From the NCBI RefSeq assembly GCF_000955905.1, contig NZ_CP011097.1, positions 1,514,582 to 1,578,581 on the forward strand: a stretch of 64,000 nucleotides of DNA, in the 5' to 3' direction. Under the pieces are notes generated by a model. That model was not told the DNA's origin and made no database searches. It saw nothing but the letters and a program-made list of their open reading frames with translations. The position numbers and the translations under genes are program-made. The stretch is from Candidatus Nitrosotenuis cloacae (GTDB taxonomy: Archaea > Thermoproteota > Nitrososphaeria > Nitrososphaerales > Nitrosopumilaceae). This document shows, one piece after another, positions 9,037 to 17,783 of the stretch (the first letter of the stretch is position 1; the number at the start of each line of letters is the position of its first letter).

Positions 9037-10601
9037 TTGACGTATGCTCTTTCACCGTGCTGGGCTAAGTCCAATCCGATTTCTTCCTCTTTTGGAGTTA
9101 CTCGGATTCCGCCTGGCCATACTGCATCCATCACTTTGAGGATGACAATAGTTACACCAAACGCATAACCTGCCGATATTAGAGCGCCCATTATGTTGAT
9201 AGCTTGTTGCTCATAGCCTTCTGGTGTTCCAGTCCATGCGCCAATTCCGAAACCTGTATCCCAAATGTGTGGGCTTGCCAGTGTTCCTGTTAAAACTGCG
9301 CCTGTGAAACCACCCATTCCGTGTACTCCCCAAACGTCGAGTGCATCGTCCCATTTGCGAGAGTTCTTGAATGAAACAGCACCATAACAAACAGTTCCTG
9401 CTGCAATACCAATGATCAATGCTGCCATTGGTCCAACGAAACCAGATGCTGGTGTGATAGTGACTAGTCCTGCAACTGCACCTGATGCTGCACCAACAAC
9501 ACTTGGCTTACCCGTGTGGGCCCAAGCCATTAACATCCAAGTTAGTGCTGCCATGCCTGTTGCGGTGTTTGTTACAACCCATGCTGATGTTGCAACTCCG
9601 TCTGCTGCTAGTTCAGAACCTGCGTTGAATCCAAACCAACCAAACCAGAGCATTCCTGTTCCAAGAACAACCATTGGAATGTTGTGTGGTTCCATTGGAA
9701 CCTTGCCATATCCAAGTCGTCTTCCAAGAACTAGGGCTCCAGCCAAAGCTGAGAATCCAGAGGTAATGTGAACTACAGTACCGCCTGCAAAGTCAAGTGC
9801 GGCCGCCGGCGCCAGATCAGGATTGAGGTCTAACTTACCTGCGAATATGAAACCTCCGCCCCAGACCCAGTGTGCTACTGGATCATAGACAAAGGTTGCC
9901 CACAGTAAGATAAAGACAACAAATGCGCTGAACTTGATTCTGTCAATGATACCACCTATGATTAGTGCTGGTGTAATGATTGCGAAAGTTGCTTGGAACA
10001 TTGCAAATAGTTGATGCGGAATTGTTCCAGGCCAAATTGCGCTACATTTTACATCCGTGCTTACAACATATGGCGACCTCAGAGTATAGTAAACTTGGTC
10101 AGTACACGCTGCTGGTGAACCCAGAGGTGCAACATGAGATACTTTGTTGAATCCAGCATAATCTAATGAACCCATGAACAAGTTTGCATCACTGTTCACT
10201 GGACCAAATGCTAGAGAGTATCCCCATAATACCCATTGTACTGAGATTAGACCCATTACAATTAGGGTCATTCCTAGTACGTTTACCATGTTCTTTGATC
10301 TTGCCAATCCGCCGTAGAAAAATGCAACACCCGGGGTCATGAATAGGACCAAGGTTGTTGCAGTTAGTATCCAAGCGGTGTCACCGTTGTCGATCATGCA
10401 TGGTGCAAAAGCGCCAGAACCTGGTGCTGTTTCATACCAGCATTCTGCTGGATTACCAGTATCAATTCCTGTACCTCTTGCTTGATAACCATCCATGCCG
10501 TCGGTGACTTGTTGCGCATAAGCTGTTGACAGTACGCCTGTCGAAGTTGCGGCAACTGCTATCACAAGTAATAGAGCATACTTGTGATTCCTGTTCTTCA
10601 T
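9030..10601 (-). CDS. amt: Ammonium transporter (Amt/Rh family)
   Basis: The 523-residue product imports ammonium or ammonia, the energy substrate of this kind of organism. A signal peptide (about 1-29, ending TAYA) precedes an extracellular N-terminus with two cysteines (Cys54, Cys68), then about eleven membrane helices. The twin-histidine pore pair is His278 (TVVHITSGFS) and His427 (WGVHGMGGF), spaced 149 residues as in the family. A loop at about 150-192 adds two more cysteines (AACTDQ, VKCSAIW), a larger extracellular side than bacterial AmtB. A TATA-like TTAAATAA lies about 28 nt before the ATG. No PII gene is adjacent. Confidence 0.97.
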   Translation of the reverse strand: MKNRNHKYALLLVIAVAATSTGVLSTAYAQQVTDGMDGYQARGTGIDTGNPAECWYETAPGSGAFAPCMIDNGDTAWILTATTLVLFMTPGVAFFYGGLARSKNMVNVLGMTLIVMGLISVQWVLWGYSLAFGPVNSDANLFMGSLDYAGFNKVSHVAPLGSPAACTDQVYYTLRSPYVVSTDVKCSAIWPGTIPHQLFAMFQATFAIITPALIIGGIIDRIKFSAFVVFILLWATFVYDPVAHWVWGGGFIFAGKLDLNPDLAPAAALDFAGGTVVHITSGFSALAGALVLGRRLGYGKVPMEPHNIPMVVLGTGMLWFGWFGFNAGSELAADGVATSAWVVTNTATGMAALTWMLMAWAHTGKPSVVGAASGAVAGLVTITPASGFVGPMAALIIGIAAGTVCYGAVSFKNSRKWDDALDVWGVHGMGGFTGAVLTGTLASPHIWDTGFGIGAWTGTPEGYEQQAINIMGALISAGYAFGVTIVILKVMDAVWPGGIRVTPKEEEIGLDLAQHGERAYVNE

Positions 10602-10730
10602 TGTAGGTCTGCAACGGTGAAAATTATTTAAGCGTAGAGAAGTTTTGAGTCCAAAAGATGTAAATTGTTAAATAGACTCATTTTAGGATAATATCATAAA
10701 ATTAACAAATTATGTTATGGAGTTACAGGC

Positions 10731-11384
10731 ATGGAACCAAAACTAGCGATATTTGAGACATTTAAGACAAAAAAACAGGAACTCACCGGCGAGGCAACGA
10801 GGCAACGATCAATCATCATTACTTTGGCAACCGAAAATAATCCGGCACAGAGAACACGCACGGCAATTGCACAGAGAATCGCGCAGGAGAATGGAACAGT
10901 TTGGAAGAACATCTATTCTGGAATATTTCGGGATCTGGACGAGATTCTGATCCCACTCGGGATGGTAGAGGAAGCAGGCCGCTTACCGCTTAGACGTGGC
11001 CCAAAAGCACTACAGGAAAAGGGAATTCCATTCTACCAGCTCACGCAAAGCGGACTCTTAGTTTCAATAGCACTAGATGAGATAATTGGTCGCGAGAAAA
11101 TCCTAGAGAGATTTTTTGTTGAATCCAAAATCAGCAAGGAATTCAACGATGAAATACAAATGATCGCAAAATTTGCGCCAAGGTTTGTGTATTCATTGTT
11201 TAAGAGCTACGTCAAGGCATACTGCGATGGCAAGTTTTCCGATCTCTTGCCGTTTGAGAAGGCGCGATTCATCTCGGTATCGGATGAGGCAATTCTGATC
11301 CAAAAGGAATTTTTGGAATCATTCATTGGCATGCCAAAGCAGGAAAAGGAAAAAACACTTGCATTTCTAAAAGAGATAGGCTGA
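10731..11384 (+). CDS. Conserved hypothetical, possible helix-turn-helix protein next to amt
   Basis: I do not recognise a named family in this 217-residue soluble, basic-acidic mixed protein. Its first part (RQRSIIITLATENNPAQRTRTAIAQRIAQENGTVWKNIYSGIFRDLDEILIPLGMVEEAG) reads like a winged-helix domain in which a repressor-style helix is followed by a two-strand wing, and RRGPKALQEKGIPFYQLTQSGLLVSIAL fits a wing or dimer helix. A regulatory role, perhaps for the divergent amt 129 bp away, is inference from fold-like pattern and position only. Confidence 0.7.
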   Translation: MEPKLAIFETFKTKKQELTGEATRQRSIIITLATENNPAQRTRTAIAQRIAQENGTVWKNIYSGIFRDLDEILIPLGMVEEAGRLPLRRGPKALQEKGIPFYQLTQSGLLVSIALDEIIGREKILERFFVESKISKEFNDEIQMIAKFAPRFVYSLFKSYVKAYCDGKFSDLLPFEKARFISVSDEAILIQKEFLESFIGMPKQEKEKTLAFLKEIG

Positions 11385-11448
11385 TTAGCAAATTTTTGCA
11401 AAAAACAACCCCCAAACATTAAAATCCATTATACAAGGGGGCAAAAAT

Positions 11449-12498
11449 ATGGGCTCTGGCGGATCACAAAAAGTCTTTGCATCAGTAAAATCATACTCAC
11501 AGCGAGGCAAGCTACTCACAAAGACGGAACTGCAAACCCTAGCAGAATCAAGAGACTTGGATGAGCTAATCACCAGAATAAAGAACACAAAATATGCTGA
11601 CGCCGTATCCAAGGTAAACAAGCCATTTACTGCAGGCAAAATAGAGTCTGCTCTGCGAAGCGAGCTGGCAGAGATTCATTATTCCATTTCCAAGACTGCC
11701 GGCAAGTCGGATATCTTGGATGCGTATTACCTAAAATTCCTAATATCAAATCTCAAAGTAATCCTAAAGGGAAAGGCACTGGGCAAATCCCAAGAAGAAA
11801 TAGAGCCGCACCTGAATCTGCATGCCGAGGAGCTAATCAACCAGCGAGACGTAATCATAAAGGCACTCACTGCCAAGGACCTAGAAGAGGCAATCGCAAG
11901 CCTGAGCTCAATTGAGTTTGGCGAAGAGATGGCAAAGGCAGTAACACTGTACAATGACAAGAAAAATGTCCAAGTCTTTGACGTATTGTTGGATAAGATT
12001 TTGTACCAACAGTTAGGTCGTGCAATGAGAAACTCGCGAGACCGGGAAATAATGAGACTAGTCGGAATGGACATTGACTTTTACAATATTCTCTCTATTC
12101 TTAGGGGCAAATTCTGGGGCCTAGACGAAGACCAGATCCAAAACTTGATCGTGACTCACACACCAAGCATTCCAAGAGACTTGCTTGGAAAAATGATCTC
12201 ATCTGATTCCGTCAGAAGTGTACTGGATGAGCTAGCAACAACTCGTTATCGAGATATCATACCACAAACAGAAGACAACATGGAGACAGTATCTGCATTT
12301 GAGCACTCATTTGAAATGGCAATCTACAAGGCAGTAAACAGATCATTTACGAAAATGTTCAGCTTTTCCACAATAATTGGAATTACAAAACTGACCTCAT
12401 ATGAGGTGCGAAACATTGCGGCAATTGCGTTTGCAGTAGAGCAGAAGATCGAGTCACAGACAACAATGTCCAGGCTTATTGTAGAGCAGGAAGAATAG
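11449..12498 (+). CDS. atpC: A-type ATP synthase subunit C
   Basis: The 349-residue helical protein matches subunit C (V-type d), which couples the central stalk to the proteolipid ring. Typical segments are the N-terminal YAFASVKSYSQRGKLLTKTEL-like stretch and the repeated helical units ending in FEHSFEMAIYKAVNRSF and YEVRNIAAIAFAVEQKI near the C-terminus. The start ATG is preceded by AAGGGGGCA, a purine-rich ribosome-binding site. It is separated from the other ATPase genes by about 3.3 kb and by the sulfurtransferase, amt and an unknown gene, so expression must be coordinated in trans. Confidence 0.92.
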   Translation: MGSGGSQKVFASVKSYSQRGKLLTKTELQTLAESRDLDELITRIKNTKYADAVSKVNKPFTAGKIESALRSELAEIHYSISKTAGKSDILDAYYLKFLISNLKVILKGKALGKSQEEIEPHLNLHAEELINQRDVIIKALTAKDLEEAIASLSSIEFGEEMAKAVTLYNDKKNVQVFDVLLDKILYQQLGRAMRNSRDREIMRLVGMDIDFYNILSILRGKFWGLDEDQIQNLIVTHTPSIPRDLLGKMISSDSVRSVLDELATTRYRDIIPQTEDNMETVSAFEHSFEMAIYKAVNRSFTKMFSFSTIIGITKLTSYEVRNIAAIAFAVEQKIESQTTMSRLIVEQEE

Positions 12499-12539
12499 TT
12501 TTTCAAGCTATATATGGAAAGGAGGCTAGAAAGCCAGCA

Positions 12540-12776
12540 ATGATACGACTGCACAAAAAAAAGTCAGACATCACCACCGAAACCCTCGTCAATACTGTTT
12601 GGGTTAGTACCTTTCTGGCGCTGGTTCTGACAATTCCTGCACTGTCGGTGTTTTTGGGAATTTACTTTACGACTGGGAATCTTCTAGTCGGTGCAGTGAT
12701 TGGATTTGGGCTGCACTTTGTTGCATTGGCATTTTCTGATAGAATATCAAAGAATTTGACGAGGCTGCTCAGCTAA
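12540..12776 (+). CDS. Small two-span membrane protein downstream of atpC
   Basis: The 78-residue product has a basic N-terminus (MIRLHKKKSD) and two hydrophobic spans (about 20-43 and 49-66, the latter GAVIGFGLHFVALAF). A GGAGG motif lies 14 nt before the ATG. It follows atpC by 41 bp and may be co-transcribed, so a role in ATPase assembly, analogous in size and position to bacterial AtpI-type helpers, is conceivable. I know of no family match. Confidence 0.75.
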   Translation: MIRLHKKKSDITTETLVNTVWVSTFLALVLTIPALSVFLGIYFTTGNLLVGAVIGFGLHFVALAFSDRISKNLTRLLS

Positions 12777-12788
12777 GGTGATCATACC

Positions 12789-13436
12789 ATGATGGGCGAT
12801 AAGGACTACAAGCAGACCATAAACGAAACACTGGACATACTAACAAAGGAAACAGTACCGCAAATAACAGATCCCGTAGACAGCAAGTCGGTTTTCCTAC
12901 ACGAAGTCATACGATGCATGAGAAGATCCTACTTTGATAGATTTGATGCAATAGATCCTGTCGGCAGGGACTTTGGCGGTGTTTTGGGTGGACTCATTAG
13001 AAAGCTTCCATATGGCTCCAAGCTTGGAGAATTTGCCATCGAGGAGATAAAGCTAAAGGGGCAAGCAGACATGCTAGTGGATGACATTGTCATAATATTC
13101 AAGACGATTACTGGCTCGCCTGAGAATCCAGCAGCGGCCGATATTTTGTATCTGAATGGATGCATGTGGATCTTTGGCAAAACAGAGGGAGTGATTGTTT
13201 ACTTGACTGGTGAGGGAAAAGAGACATCATTTGCACTAACTCGCGAGAAGAAAATGTTTGAGGAGGTAATCAGACGAGTTCGCGTTTATTCCAATTTGAT
13301 TGCCGACAAAAAGACTCCAATTTTAGAACCATCGTCGGAATGTACCACCTGCCAGTACTATGAGCGGTGTTACATCAAAAAGCATGATGAAAAACAAATA
13401 TCCATTACTGAATTGTTTGGTACTAAAAAGAAGTAA
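12789..13436 (+). CDS. Cas4-like / RecB-fold protein with Fe-S cysteines and degenerate nuclease motif
   Basis: The 215-residue product has the Cas4/Dna2 plan: an early cysteine (Cys43, VIRCMRRSYF) with His38, then GQADMLVDD (Asp94) and a C-terminal cysteine trio CTTCQYYERC (185, 188, 194) that with Cys43 would hold a 4Fe-4S cluster. In the (D/E)xK motif, IIFKTITG, the acidic residue two before Lys105 is isoleucine, so nuclease activity may be lost. It follows the small membrane protein gene by 12 bp; there is no CRISPR array or other cas gene in the window. Role is likely DNA repair or structural, not adaptation. Confidence 0.75.
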   Translation: MMGDKDYKQTINETLDILTKETVPQITDPVDSKSVFLHEVIRCMRRSYFDRFDAIDPVGRDFGGVLGGLIRKLPYGSKLGEFAIEEIKLKGQADMLVDDIVIIFKTITGSPENPAAADILYLNGCMWIFGKTEGVIVYLTGEGKETSFALTREKKMFEEVIRRVRVYSNLIADKKTPILEPSSECTTCQYYERCYIKKHDEKQISITELFGTKKK

Positions 13437-13445
13437 AAAAGATCT

Positions 13446-13460
13446 CTAGAATTATTCTAG
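13446..13460 (-). terminator. 15-nt palindrome centred on a stop codon
   Basis: CTAGAATAATTCTAG on the minus strand is a perfect inverted repeat (6-bp stem) whose 3-nt centre is exactly the TAA stop of the 36-aa gene. It also lies 9 bp beyond the convergent Cas4-like gene, so it could end transcripts from both sides. Confidence 0.45.
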
Positions 13461-13562
13461 TGATTCTTTGTGTCCCTTGCCGCGAAGTGCGAATAATACT
13501 ACTGCGAAGGCAATGAAGACACCGATTGCTGAGCCATATGCTGCTAGACTTGCTTCTGCCAT
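13452..13562 (-). CDS. 36-aa single-span membrane protein
   Basis: A complete ATG ORF encodes a short N-terminus (MAEASLAAYG), one hydrophobic helix (about residues 9-27) and a basic tail RGKGHKESLE. It has its own strong promoter: a palindromic TATA box CTTATATAAG centred 30 nt before the ATG, which predicts a nearly leaderless mRNA. The stop codon sits inside a perfect palindrome. These three signals together make a real, probably well-expressed micro-gene likely. Function unknown; such proteins often are small subunits of membrane complexes. Confidence 0.7.
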   Translation of the reverse strand: MAEASLAAYGSAIGVFIAFAVVLFALRGKGHKESLE

Positions 13563-13586
13563 TTGATTACGAATCTGAGCTCAAAT

Positions 13587-13596
13587 CTTATATAAG
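13587..13596 (-). promoter_or_regulatory. TATA box of the 36-aa membrane protein gene
   Basis: CTTATATAAG, a near-consensus archaeal TATA element, is centred about 30 nt before the ATG at 13562. Being palindromic it could in principle also fire the other way, but no gene starts there. Confidence 0.6.
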
Positions 13597-13644
13597 TTTG
13601 CCAAAAATTTTTTCATAAGGACAAATTATCATAATTTTATAATT

Positions 13645-14214
13645 CTATGATACTACTTGGTTCCCCTTTAGTTCAGCAAAGGTAGAGTCCAGCTCATCTA
13701 GTTCTTGGCCGAACAGGTCTGTCATCTCCTTTAGGAGCAGTTTTTGCTGTTGAGCTTCTCGGCATTCCCCTCTTAGTCTATTGATTATCTTCTCAAACTG
13801 GGGGATTCTTTCATTGAGATGAATGGTAAGATCTTGGAGGAACTCTTCGTATGATTTCAGATCTGCGGCAAGGGAGTTATCTGATCGTTGTAAATTGCCG
13901 GCATCATCGGAATCGACAAACTCGCCCAATCGTCCGCGAAGAACTCGCAGCTTTGTTTCTGTTTGGGAGAGTTTTTCCAAGTTTGTACCAACGGAAATAG
14001 AGCCAGAGTCTAGTTCCAATCTGCCAAGCTCATCGCTAAGATAGTTGGTCATCTTTTTTGCCATTTGGCCCTCCCGGTGTGCTTCTTGTTGTTGTTCTGT
14101 GACTTCGTCTTTTAGCTTTTGCAGTGTGTCCATTTCGTGGTGTAAGGTCTTTGCCAGGTTTAGTAGGAATTCCGCAGCATGGGCCAAATTATTCACGGAA
14201 TACGAGCTTAGCAT
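13645..14214 (-). CDS. Coiled-coil protein of unknown function
   Basis: The 189-residue protein is almost entirely heptad-rich helix with no membrane span. Two similar halves (KLKDEVTEQQQEAHREGQMAKKMTNYLSDELGRLE at about 35-70 and RLRGECREAQQQKLLLKEMTDLFGQELDELD at about 145-178) suggest an internal duplication of a helical hairpin, each ending in a D/E-L-x-x-L-(D/E)-S motif. A structural or chromosome-associated role would fit but nothing shows it. The ATG at 14214 is the only good start. Confidence 0.75.
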   Translation of the reverse strand: MLSSYSVNNLAHAAEFLLNLAKTLHHEMDTLQKLKDEVTEQQQEAHREGQMAKKMTNYLSDELGRLELDSGSISVGTNLEKLSQTETKLRVLRGRLGEFVDSDDAGNLQRSDNSLAADLKSYEEFLQDLTIHLNERIPQFEKIINRLRGECREAQQQKLLLKEMTDLFGQELDELDSTFAELKGNQVVS

Positions 14215-14270
14215 CAGCTAAAATCGCCAAAAATGGATACTAAAGATATGTTTGTTTGAATTAAACGATC

Positions 14271-14816
14271 CTATGGAGTGAACTCGAATGGAACGATGTT
14301 TTCGTGTCCTGCAGTCATGGAGCTGAGATTAAAGTTGGCCTCGCCTTTGATCTTCCAGTTTACTGTACCGCTGGACAGAGCTGACCAGAACTGTGGATCA
14401 TTGCCGGTGTTCTTTATGGTAACTGTCTCTCCAATGATTTGCGGATTATTACTCAGTATGGTGTAATAGTTGGATCCTTCGATTGCGCCTTCTGGTCTAT
14501 CACCGATTTGTGCAATTAATACACGGGTATCATCAGAGTATAGCTCGAATTTTATCAGCTGTAAGATAACGGACTTGAAGTTTGGGTTTGTTATTTTGAA
14601 ATCGACTTGGATTCGTGCCTCTTCTTCTGTAACTGAGAGAACTTCAAAGCCACCCAAGCCCACCTCAAGCGGCAAGACCTTGATTGGATCTGGCGATATT
14701 TTGCCCAAGCCCTCCTTAGAGACGTCATTAAAGATTTGAGAGCCGGAAATTGCTATTACTCCTATTGCGCCACCGAGGATTCCGATAATTATTCCAAGTA
14801 GGATTTTGGAATTCAA
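14271..14816 (-). CDS. Membrane-anchored LEA14-like protein
   Basis: The 181-residue product has an N-terminal membrane anchor (about 4-26, ILLGIIIGILGGAIGVIAISG) and an extracytoplasmic beta-rich domain. The stretch VDFKITNPNFKSVILQLIKFELYSDD carries the N-P-N and following hydrophobic pattern of LEA_2/WHy domains, often linked with stress tolerance. The upstream frame has no ATG before a stop, so TTG at 14816 is the likely start. Function is inferred only at the domain level. Confidence 0.65.
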   Translation of the reverse strand: MNSKILLGIIIGILGGAIGVIAISGSQIFNDVSKEGLGKISPDPIKVLPLEVGLGGFEVLSVTEEEARIQVDFKITNPNFKSVILQLIKFELYSDDTRVLIAQIGDRPEGAIEGSNYYTILSNNPQIIGETVTIKNTGNDPQFWSALSSGTVNWKIKGEANFNLSSMTAGHENIVPFEFTP

Positions 14817-14879
14817 CGAAATGAATTTTGAAAATCTGTATCATAAACGTTAGCAATTAAATCTGCATCATTGTATGAT

Positions 14880-15236
14880 ATGATAATGCAGTATTTCCAG
14901 GCAGTGCAGATAGGACGGGGGCGCTCAAGCAAGTCCCAGATGATTCTGTTTAATTTGTGTGGATTTGCAATGCTAACACTTACTACAAAAAAGAAGGACG
15001 GCCAGTTTATTCCAATTGGGGAAGAAGACCTAGTAGCAATAATTCGCACTGCAGACGGATACGTCACCATTCTGGTTGATGCGGAAGGATACACCAAGGC
15101 ACAATCAAAGCCGCTTGAAAAAGATGCAGCCTTTGAGATATTCAAAAAGGCAAGAGAATCTGGAATTACGGAATATCCTGGGGATAAGGTAGAGATCTGG
15201 ACTGAGCAATACCCTACCGTTCAAAAGGAATTATAG
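14880..15236 (+). CDS. Conserved hypothetical protein
   Basis: The C-terminal 85 residues look like a small alpha/beta domain ([33 protein letters not shown], then a helix and WTEQYP). I cannot name a family. The start is uncertain: a TATA-like AATTAAAT about 20-25 nt upstream favours ATG 14880 or 14886, whereas the conserved-looking domain could begin at ATG 14970. It converges with, and overlaps by a few bases, the UMP kinase gene. Confidence 0.6.
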   Translation: MIMQYFQAVQIGRGRSSKSQMILFNLCGFAMLTLTTKKKDGQFIPIGEEDLVAIIRTADGYVTILVDAEGYTKAQSKPLEKDAAFEIFKKARESGITEYPGDKVEIWTEQYPTVQKEL

Positions 15237-15908
15237 TATAATTTCGGTTCCAACTGATTGGCCACGAATTGCCTTTTCTATTGTAGGAAGATCTGCTTTT
15301 ATGATTCTGGTCTTGATTTTAGAGCGCTCTATTACCTTGAGTGCCACAATATCCATCAGATCATAGCCACCTGCCACGGAATCCTCCTTGACTAGGAGGC
15401 TGCGCAAATTCTTGAGCTCAATGCGCTTGAATTTTTTTGCCTTGGGGTTTTTGTTTGGATCGGAATCATAAATCCCATCAACATCTGTTGCGTTGAGAAA
15501 TTCAGAAGCCTGTGTTTTTTCTGCAATCAATGCAGCGGTTCCATTTGTGCTCTGTCCCGGATGCAAGCCGCCGGCAACTACAATAAGTCCTGAATCCACT
15601 GCATGTCTTGTTTCGGTTAGTGTGGTTGGTGGATGTGGATATGCCTTGCTTCCAAGTGCATAGATAAGCAGTTTGGCGTTTAGTCTAGAGACCTCGATTC
15701 CAAGCTCGTCTAATGTGGATTCATCAGCGCCGGAAGATCGTGCATGAGAAATGTAATGTCGGGCAATTTTGCCCCCACCTGCAATCACTATTGGCTGGCA
15801 AACCTTGCTTATTTTGACCAAGAATGTTGCATAGTCCTTGAGAAGCTTTTCGTTGTTGTCCATTCCAAAAATCCTACCAGACAATTTTAGGACAATTCTT
15901 TTTTTCAT
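15231..15908 (-). CDS. pyrH: UMP kinase
   Basis: The 225-residue product is an amino-acid-kinase-family UMP kinase of archaeal size, converting UMP to UDP. Visible motifs are KLSGRIFG near the N-terminus, [13 protein letters not shown], the [20 protein letters not shown] segment and [19 protein letters not shown]. An upstream in-frame codon would add 12 residues overlapping the HD gene; ATG 15908 ([11 protein letters not shown]) is preferred, four bases after the HD stop. It closes a tmk-HD-pyrH operon devoted to nucleotides. Confidence 0.92.
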   Translation of the reverse strand: MKKRIVLKLSGRIFGMDNNEKLLKDYATFLVKISKVCQPIVIAGGGKIARHYISHARSSGADESTLDELGIEVSRLNAKLLIYALGSKAYPHPPTTLTETRHAVDSGLIVVAGGLHPGQSTNGTAALIAEKTQASEFLNATDVDGIYDSDPNKNPKAKKFKRIELKNLRSLLVKEDSVAGGYDLMDIVALKVIERSKIKTRIIKADLPTIEKAIRGQSVGTEIIL

Positions 15909-15912
15909 TGTA

Positions 15913-17124
15913 TTAACCAAGGATCGATTTTGCTGCCATTTCAACTTTTTTTCTGTTATTATCCAAAGTGTAGACTCGCAAAATGTTCATGGACTCTGCC
16001 ATGGACGACACTACGGGGATTTTTGAGAAGGGGATCTCTGTTGGTTTTTTGGAATGGGTGATTAATGTGATTGATTTTGTTTTCTCCTTGGCTGGAGTCA
16101 GTGGAACTGAGAATGTGCCAGATGTGTCCACAAAGATATCGTCCTTGTTTATTTTGGATTTTTTTGCTATTTTATCGCGTATTTGCTCGGACTGGCCAGA
16201 TTTTTGGGTCATGATTTTTTCATAGACGCACTTTAGCAGCCTTCTGTTTTGATAGTCGGTTGCAAATCTTTTTGCTCGCCTTTGCTCTGAGGTATGATTT
16301 GGTAAGGCAAGGATCTGGGCTATTACAAATTCATCTGTGAGTTTAGTGTAATGATCCAAATTTAGATCTATAAATCCACAGTCGTCGTCTGCCAGCCTGA
16401 TTGATTCAAGCATCATTACCTCGGCTGATCGTACTGTTTTGTGGAAATAGACTGCCTTGAACATTTGGTATCTGGAAAGAATCATAGACTCAAAAGAATA
16501 TAGTGCTGATTTTTCCAGTGCTAGCTTGGTCCTATAGACATCTAGAGACTGGATTATTCTTTTGTGATCTATTTTTGCGTGCTCGGCGCCAGTGAAATAA
16601 CCATCCCGCTGCAAATAGTCCATCATGTCTGCGGACAATGATCCAGAGATGATTTCATTGACGAATCTGTACTTGGGATAACCAAAGGCAAGCTTTGTGA
16701 TGTGTTTTTTATCAAATCCTGATTTTGATAGAATATCACCAATTTCGGATTCTTGGATTATTTTTTTTCCAATCTCTTCATGTGAGGTTTTCTTTTTTAT
16801 CTGCAAAACTTCCTCAAACAAATGCGAGAATGGACCGTGTCCTACATCGTGTAGTAGTGCGGCAAGTCTGATTTCCTGGATTTGGTCTGTTTTCAGAAAT
16901 CCTTTTTCTTTGAGTGACACAGCAGCTTGGCCTGCAATGTGCATTACACCAAGCGAGTGCTCAAATCTTGAGTGCTGAGCAGATGGGTAGGTTAGGTGTG
17001 CACCAGACAACTGTCGTATTCTGCGCAGTCTCTGAAAGACTGGCGAGTCGATTATTTTTAGTTCAGTATCATGGACACGGATAAAATCATGGATTGGATC
17101 AACTATATCCAAAAATTGCTTCAT
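15913..17124 (-). CDS. HD-domain phosphohydrolase (SAMHD1/dNTPase-like)
   Basis: The 403-residue protein begins [35 protein letters not shown], the hallmark of the COG1078 HD family that includes dNTP triphosphohydrolases. Metal-binding residues are His56 (SRFEHSLG), His92-Asp93 ([12 protein letters not shown]) and an Asp in [12 protein letters not shown]. It overlaps thymidylate kinase by four bases upstream and is followed after four bases by UMP kinase, so a role in balancing dNTP pools is a sensible inference. Confidence 0.88.
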   Translation of the reverse strand: MKQFLDIVDPIHDFIRVHDTELKIIDSPVFQRLRRIRQLSGAHLTYPSAQHSRFEHSLGVMHIAGQAAVSLKEKGFLKTDQIQEIRLAALLHDVGHGPFSHLFEEVLQIKKKTSHEEIGKKIIQESEIGDILSKSGFDKKHITKLAFGYPKYRFVNEIISGSLSADMMDYLQRDGYFTGAEHAKIDHKRIIQSLDVYRTKLALEKSALYSFESMILSRYQMFKAVYFHKTVRSAEVMMLESIRLADDDCGFIDLNLDHYTKLTDEFVIAQILALPNHTSEQRRAKRFATDYQNRRLLKCVYEKIMTQKSGQSEQIRDKIAKKSKINKDDIFVDTSGTFSVPLTPAKEKTKSITLITHSKKPTEIPFSKIPVVSSMAESMNILRVYTLDNNRKKVEMAAKSILG

Positions 17125-17705
17125 ATCTTTTCTAGCTTTTTTGAGAGAATTTTCATAATATCATTGTGAACTGATTCCTTTGGTTGTGATGCATTGATTA
17201 TATGCCAGCTGAACTTTTTTGCCAAAACTCGATAGGTCCTAGATATTTTTTGAAGGAATATTGTGTCTTTTTCGAATCTATCTCGGTTTGATTTCTTTCT
17301 GGAAAATGATTCCTTTTGGGACACATCAAGTACTATTACGAGGTCTGCCTTTGGAAGTCCTTGGTCCAGTCCCTGCAGCCACGTCAGTGAGAGATTGTTT
17401 GCAACGCCATATACCAGATTTGATTGATAGTATCGATTCATTATAAGAACGGAATTTTGTGATTCTGCTTTTTTTATCTCAGATTCCTTTTCCCATCTAT
17501 TTGCGGCCAATAAACAATGGATTACTTGCGGTGGAAACTTTCGTTTTCCATGAAGGAATCTGTTGATCTCTTTTCCTAGTGGTGTGGTGTAATCTGGAAA
17601 GCTGAAAATTTTGGTCTTTATCTTGCTTTTTCTGAGTGTTTTTGCCAAAAGCTCGGACTGGGTTTTTTTTCCTGCCTGATCGCTTCCCTCAATCACTATA
17701 ATCAT
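17121..17705 (-). CDS. tmk: Thymidylate kinase
   Basis: The 194-residue P-loop kinase phosphorylates dTMP. The P-loop reads EGSDQAGKKTQ, with a lysine pair instead of the usual GKST/GKGT; the DR(Y/F) motif appears as MNRYYQSNLVYG, and a lid-like NRDRFEKD follows DVSQKESFSRKKS. The asparagine in place of aspartate in NRYY is a deviation from most TMPKs but occurs in archaeal proteins. First gene of the tmk-HD-pyrH operon, overlapping the HD gene by four bases. Confidence 0.88.
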   Translation of the reverse strand: MIIVIEGSDQAGKKTQSELLAKTLRKSKIKTKIFSFPDYTTPLGKEINRFLHGKRKFPPQVIHCLLAANRWEKESEIKKAESQNSVLIMNRYYQSNLVYGVANNLSLTWLQGLDQGLPKADLVIVLDVSQKESFSRKKSNRDRFEKDTIFLQKISRTYRVLAKKFSWHIINASQPKESVHNDIMKILSKKLEKI

Positions 17706-17769
17706 TGATTGTATTGAGATTTGTCGCAGTAATTAAAAATCTATCATAAATAAAGAAAAAGATAACCTT

Positions 17770-17783
17770 CCAGTTTTTACTGG
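17770..17783 (-). terminator. Hairpin around a stop codon
   Basis: A 5-bp inverted repeat (CCAGT / ACTGG) with a 4-nt loop contains the TAA stop of the secreted protein gene (17777-17779). It matches the amt hairpin in its AGT(A)nACT core. Confidence 0.3.

Noticed and set aside
12789-13436. CRISPR adaptation gene cas4
   Set aside because: No CRISPR array, cas1 or cas2 in the window and the nuclease acidic residue is missing; better called Cas4-like.
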